From NCBI GenBank assembly GCA_947176685.1, contig CAMWRL010000076.1:1-7990 (forward strand): a stretch of 7,990 nucleotides of DNA, written 5' to 3'. The position numbers and the translations under genes were made by a program. The stretch is from an uncultured Ruminococcus sp. (GTDB lineage Bacteria > Bacillota > Clostridia > Oscillospirales > Ruminococcaceae). Positions 6,707-7,990 of this stretch are shown piece after piece (positions within the stretch are counted from its first letter, which is position 1; every line of letters begins with the position of its first letter). Under the pieces are notes generated by a model. The model made no database searches, was not told the origin of the DNA, and saw only the letters and a program-made list of their open reading frames with translations.

Positions 6707-6712
6707 AGGAGG
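6707..6712 (+). promoter_or_regulatory. Ribosome binding site of rpoD in the 67-base gap
   Basis: A perfect AGGAGG lies seven bases before the ATG at 6720. The rest of the gap (6653-6706) holds a weak CCGG-ttat-CCGG hairpin (6659-6670) and an AT-rich stretch. I see no convincing -35/-10 pair or T-tailed terminator there, so rpoD is probably co-transcribed with the genes upstream. Confidence 0.8.
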
Positions 6713-6719
6713 TATTTTT

Positions 6720-7802
6720 ATGGAAAACAAAAAAACTACCATTGACGCCCTTATGGAAAAGGGCAGGACTACAGGCAAACTCACAACAAAGGAAATCACG
6801 GACGCTCTTGAAGAACTGGATTTTGACGTTGACCAGCTTAATACTTTCTATGATACGTGTGAAAACCTCAATATCGAAATCGTGGAAGATATGAATATCG
6901 ATTCCGATATAAAAATAGGTATGGACTCCGCAATGACTGACGACCTTGAAATGGCACTTTCCACTGAGGGAATCGCCATTGATGACCCTGTTAAAGTCTA
7001 TCTCAAGGAAATCGGTCGTGTGCCGCTTCTGACAACCGAAGAGGAAATCGAACTCGCCCAGCGTATGAACAACGGCGACTCCTATGCAAGAAAAAGGCTC
7101 TCCGAAGCTAATCTCCGTCTTGTCGTTTCAATCGCCAAAAAGTATGTCGGCAGAGGTATGCAGTTCCTCGACCTCATTCAGGAGGGCAATTTAGGTCTTA
7201 TAAAAGCCGTGGAAAAATTCGACTATACAAAGGGTTTCAAGTTCTCGACATACGCTACGTGGTGGATTAGACAGGCTATTACCCGTGCTATCGCTGACCA
7301 GGCAAGAACAATAAGAATCCCCGTCCATATGGTTGAGACAATCACCAAAGTAAAAAAAGTTTCCAGTCAGCTTCTCCACGAAAACGGTCACGACCCGTCC
7401 CCCGAGGAAATCGCCGACAGACTTAATATGCCGGTTGACAAAGTACGGGAAATTATGAGAGTTGCACAAGACCCCGTGTCCCTTGAAACTCCCATAGGCG
7501 AAGAAGAAGACAGTCATTTAGGCGACTTCATACCGGACGATGACGCTCCCGCTCCTGCCGAAGCCGCTTCGCATACTCTCCTGAAAGAACAGCTTAACGA
7601 AGTCCTCGCAACCCTTACCGACCGTGAGGCGAAAGTCCTTAAACTCCGTTTCGGTCTTGAAGACGGCAAGTCACGTACCCTTGAAGAAGTGGGACAGCGT
7701 TTTGATGTCACACGGGAGCGTATAAGACAGATTGAAGCCAAAGCCCTCCGCAAGCTCCGTCACCCCAGCAGAAGTAAAAAAGTCAAGGATTTCCTTGACT
7801 GA
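6720..7802 (+). CDS. rpoD: RNA polymerase primary sigma factor RpoD/SigA
   Basis: This factor directs core RNA polymerase to housekeeping promoters. The 360-residue protein has the short SigA architecture of Firmicutes. Region 1.1 covers about residues 6-62 and region 1.2 about 80-115. Region 2 covers about 126-200, with core-binding DLIQEGNLGL (151-160) and the -10 melting segment from F173 to W181-W182. Region 3 covers about 205-280 and region 4 about 285-350, with the -35 helix-turn-helix including VTRERIRQIEAKALRKLR (330-347). All key residues look intact, in contrast to the sigma-like protein upstream. Its expected specificity, TTGACA/TATAAT, fits the promoters seen at 43, 1897 and 7899. 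It follows dgt and dnaG in the usual clostridial order but is separated from dnaG by the tandem sigma-like gene. Confidence 0.97.
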   Translation: MENKKTTIDALMEKGRTTGKLTTKEITDALEELDFDVDQLNTFYDTCENLNIEIVEDMNIDSDIKIGMDSAMTDDLEMALSTEGIAIDDPVKVYLKEIGRVPLLTTEEEIELAQRMNNGDSYARKRLSEANLRLVVSIAKKYVGRGMQFLDLIQEGNLGLIKAVEKFDYTKGFKFSTYATWWIRQAITRAIADQARTIRIPVHMVETITKVKKVSSQLLHENGHDPSPEEIADRLNMPVDKVREIMRVAQDPVSLETPIGEEEDSHLGDFIPDDDAPAPAEAASHTLLKEQLNEVLATLTDREAKVLKLRFGLEDGKSRTLEEVGQRFDVTRERIRQIEAKALRKLRHPSRSKKVKDFLD

Positions 7803-7842
7803 TATACTACATAAAAAGCCGTTCCATAAGGTCGATACCCAT

Positions 7843-7899
7843 ATAGAAATTTTTAGCCATAGTATTTTTGATTATAAGTCAATACTATGGCGTTTCTAT
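7843..7899. repeat. Imperfect long inverted repeat downstream of rpoD
   Basis: The inner arms gccatagtatt (7856-7866) and aatactatggc (7881-7891) are perfect inverted copies separated by 14 bases. Outer arms atagaaa (7843-7849) and tttctat (7893-7899) extend the structure across an unequal internal loop. No T run follows on either strand, so it is not a standard terminator. Its right end meets the -35 element of the next promoter, which suggests a protein-binding operator or an RNA hairpin at the end of the rpoD message. Confidence 0.7.
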
Positions 7900-7927
7900 T
7901 GACATAACAATGTTTTTGATGTATAAT
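7899..7927 (+). promoter_or_regulatory. Perfect consensus primary-sigma promoter for the next gene
   Basis: TTGACA (7899-7904) and TATAAT (7922-7927) both match the consensus exactly and are separated by the optimal 17 bases. Transcription should begin near 7934 and read out of the window. Exact-consensus promoters are uncommon and usually strong, and they are often paired with a repressor; the inverted repeat touching the -35 is a candidate operator. Confidence 0.88.
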
Positions 7928-7976
7928 TTTAATAAAATAAATCGGAACTTTATATTGTTACAAGTTATAATTCTTT

Positions 7977-7982
7977 GAGGGG
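7977..7982 (+). promoter_or_regulatory. Likely ribosome binding site of a gene starting beyond the window
   Basis: The sequence gagggg lies about 45 bases after the expected transcription start and eight bases before the window end. No start codon appears in the remaining bases, so the coding region should begin at or just after 7991. Its identity cannot be seen here. Confidence 0.55.
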
Positions 7983-7990
7983 AAATAAGC

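Noticed and set aside
7803..7842. A terminator directly after rpoD.
   Set aside because: No GC-rich hairpin with a T run is visible in this stretch; the nearby inverted repeat also lacks a T tail.

Overview
This 7,990-base window reads as chromosomal, core-genome DNA from a moderately AT-rich Gram-positive anaerobe. It is most likely a clostridium of the Ruminococcus/Oscillospiraceae type. I infer this from the short SigA-like RpoD, the strong AGGAGG ribosome binding sites, the TTGACA/TATAAT promoters and the dgt-dnaG-rpoD gene order. The genus is a guess; the broad group is well supported. All genes lie on the + strand. I see no mobile element, CRISPR array, tRNA or rRNA.

Layout. (1) Positions 1-1850 hold a monocistronic phospho-sugar mutase gene with its own extended -10 promoter and a clear intrinsic terminator. 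(2) Positions 1897-2243 hold rpmE (ribosomal protein L31, zinc-binding form), again with its own extended -10 promoter and a terminator; its true start is a GTG at 2006. (3) Positions 2270-7802 hold five closely packed genes: a YigZ/IMPACT-family protein, an HD-domain dNTP triphosphohydrolase (dgt), DNA primase (dnaG), an unusual sigma-like protein and the primary sigma factor (rpoD). Gaps are 18, 15, 3 and 67 bases. This is a clostridial version of the macromolecular synthesis operon, linking nucleotide-pool control, replication priming and transcription initiation. (4) Positions 7803-7990 contain an imperfect inverted repeat next to a perfect consensus promoter and a likely ribosome binding site for a gene starting just past the window.

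The unusual element is the 325-residue protein encoded between dnaG and rpoD (5675-6652). It contains two degenerate copies of sigma-70 regions 1.2-2, about half identical to each other, joined by a segment resembling RpoD region 1.1. It has no region 3 or region 4. Both copies have lost residues that RpoD uses for core binding and for -10 recognition and melting, yet the frame is intact and the gene has a strong ribosome binding site coupled to the dnaG stop. It looks like a duplicated and repurposed 5' part of rpoD. Its function is unknown; an RNA polymerase-binding regulator or half of a split sigma factor are testable ideas.
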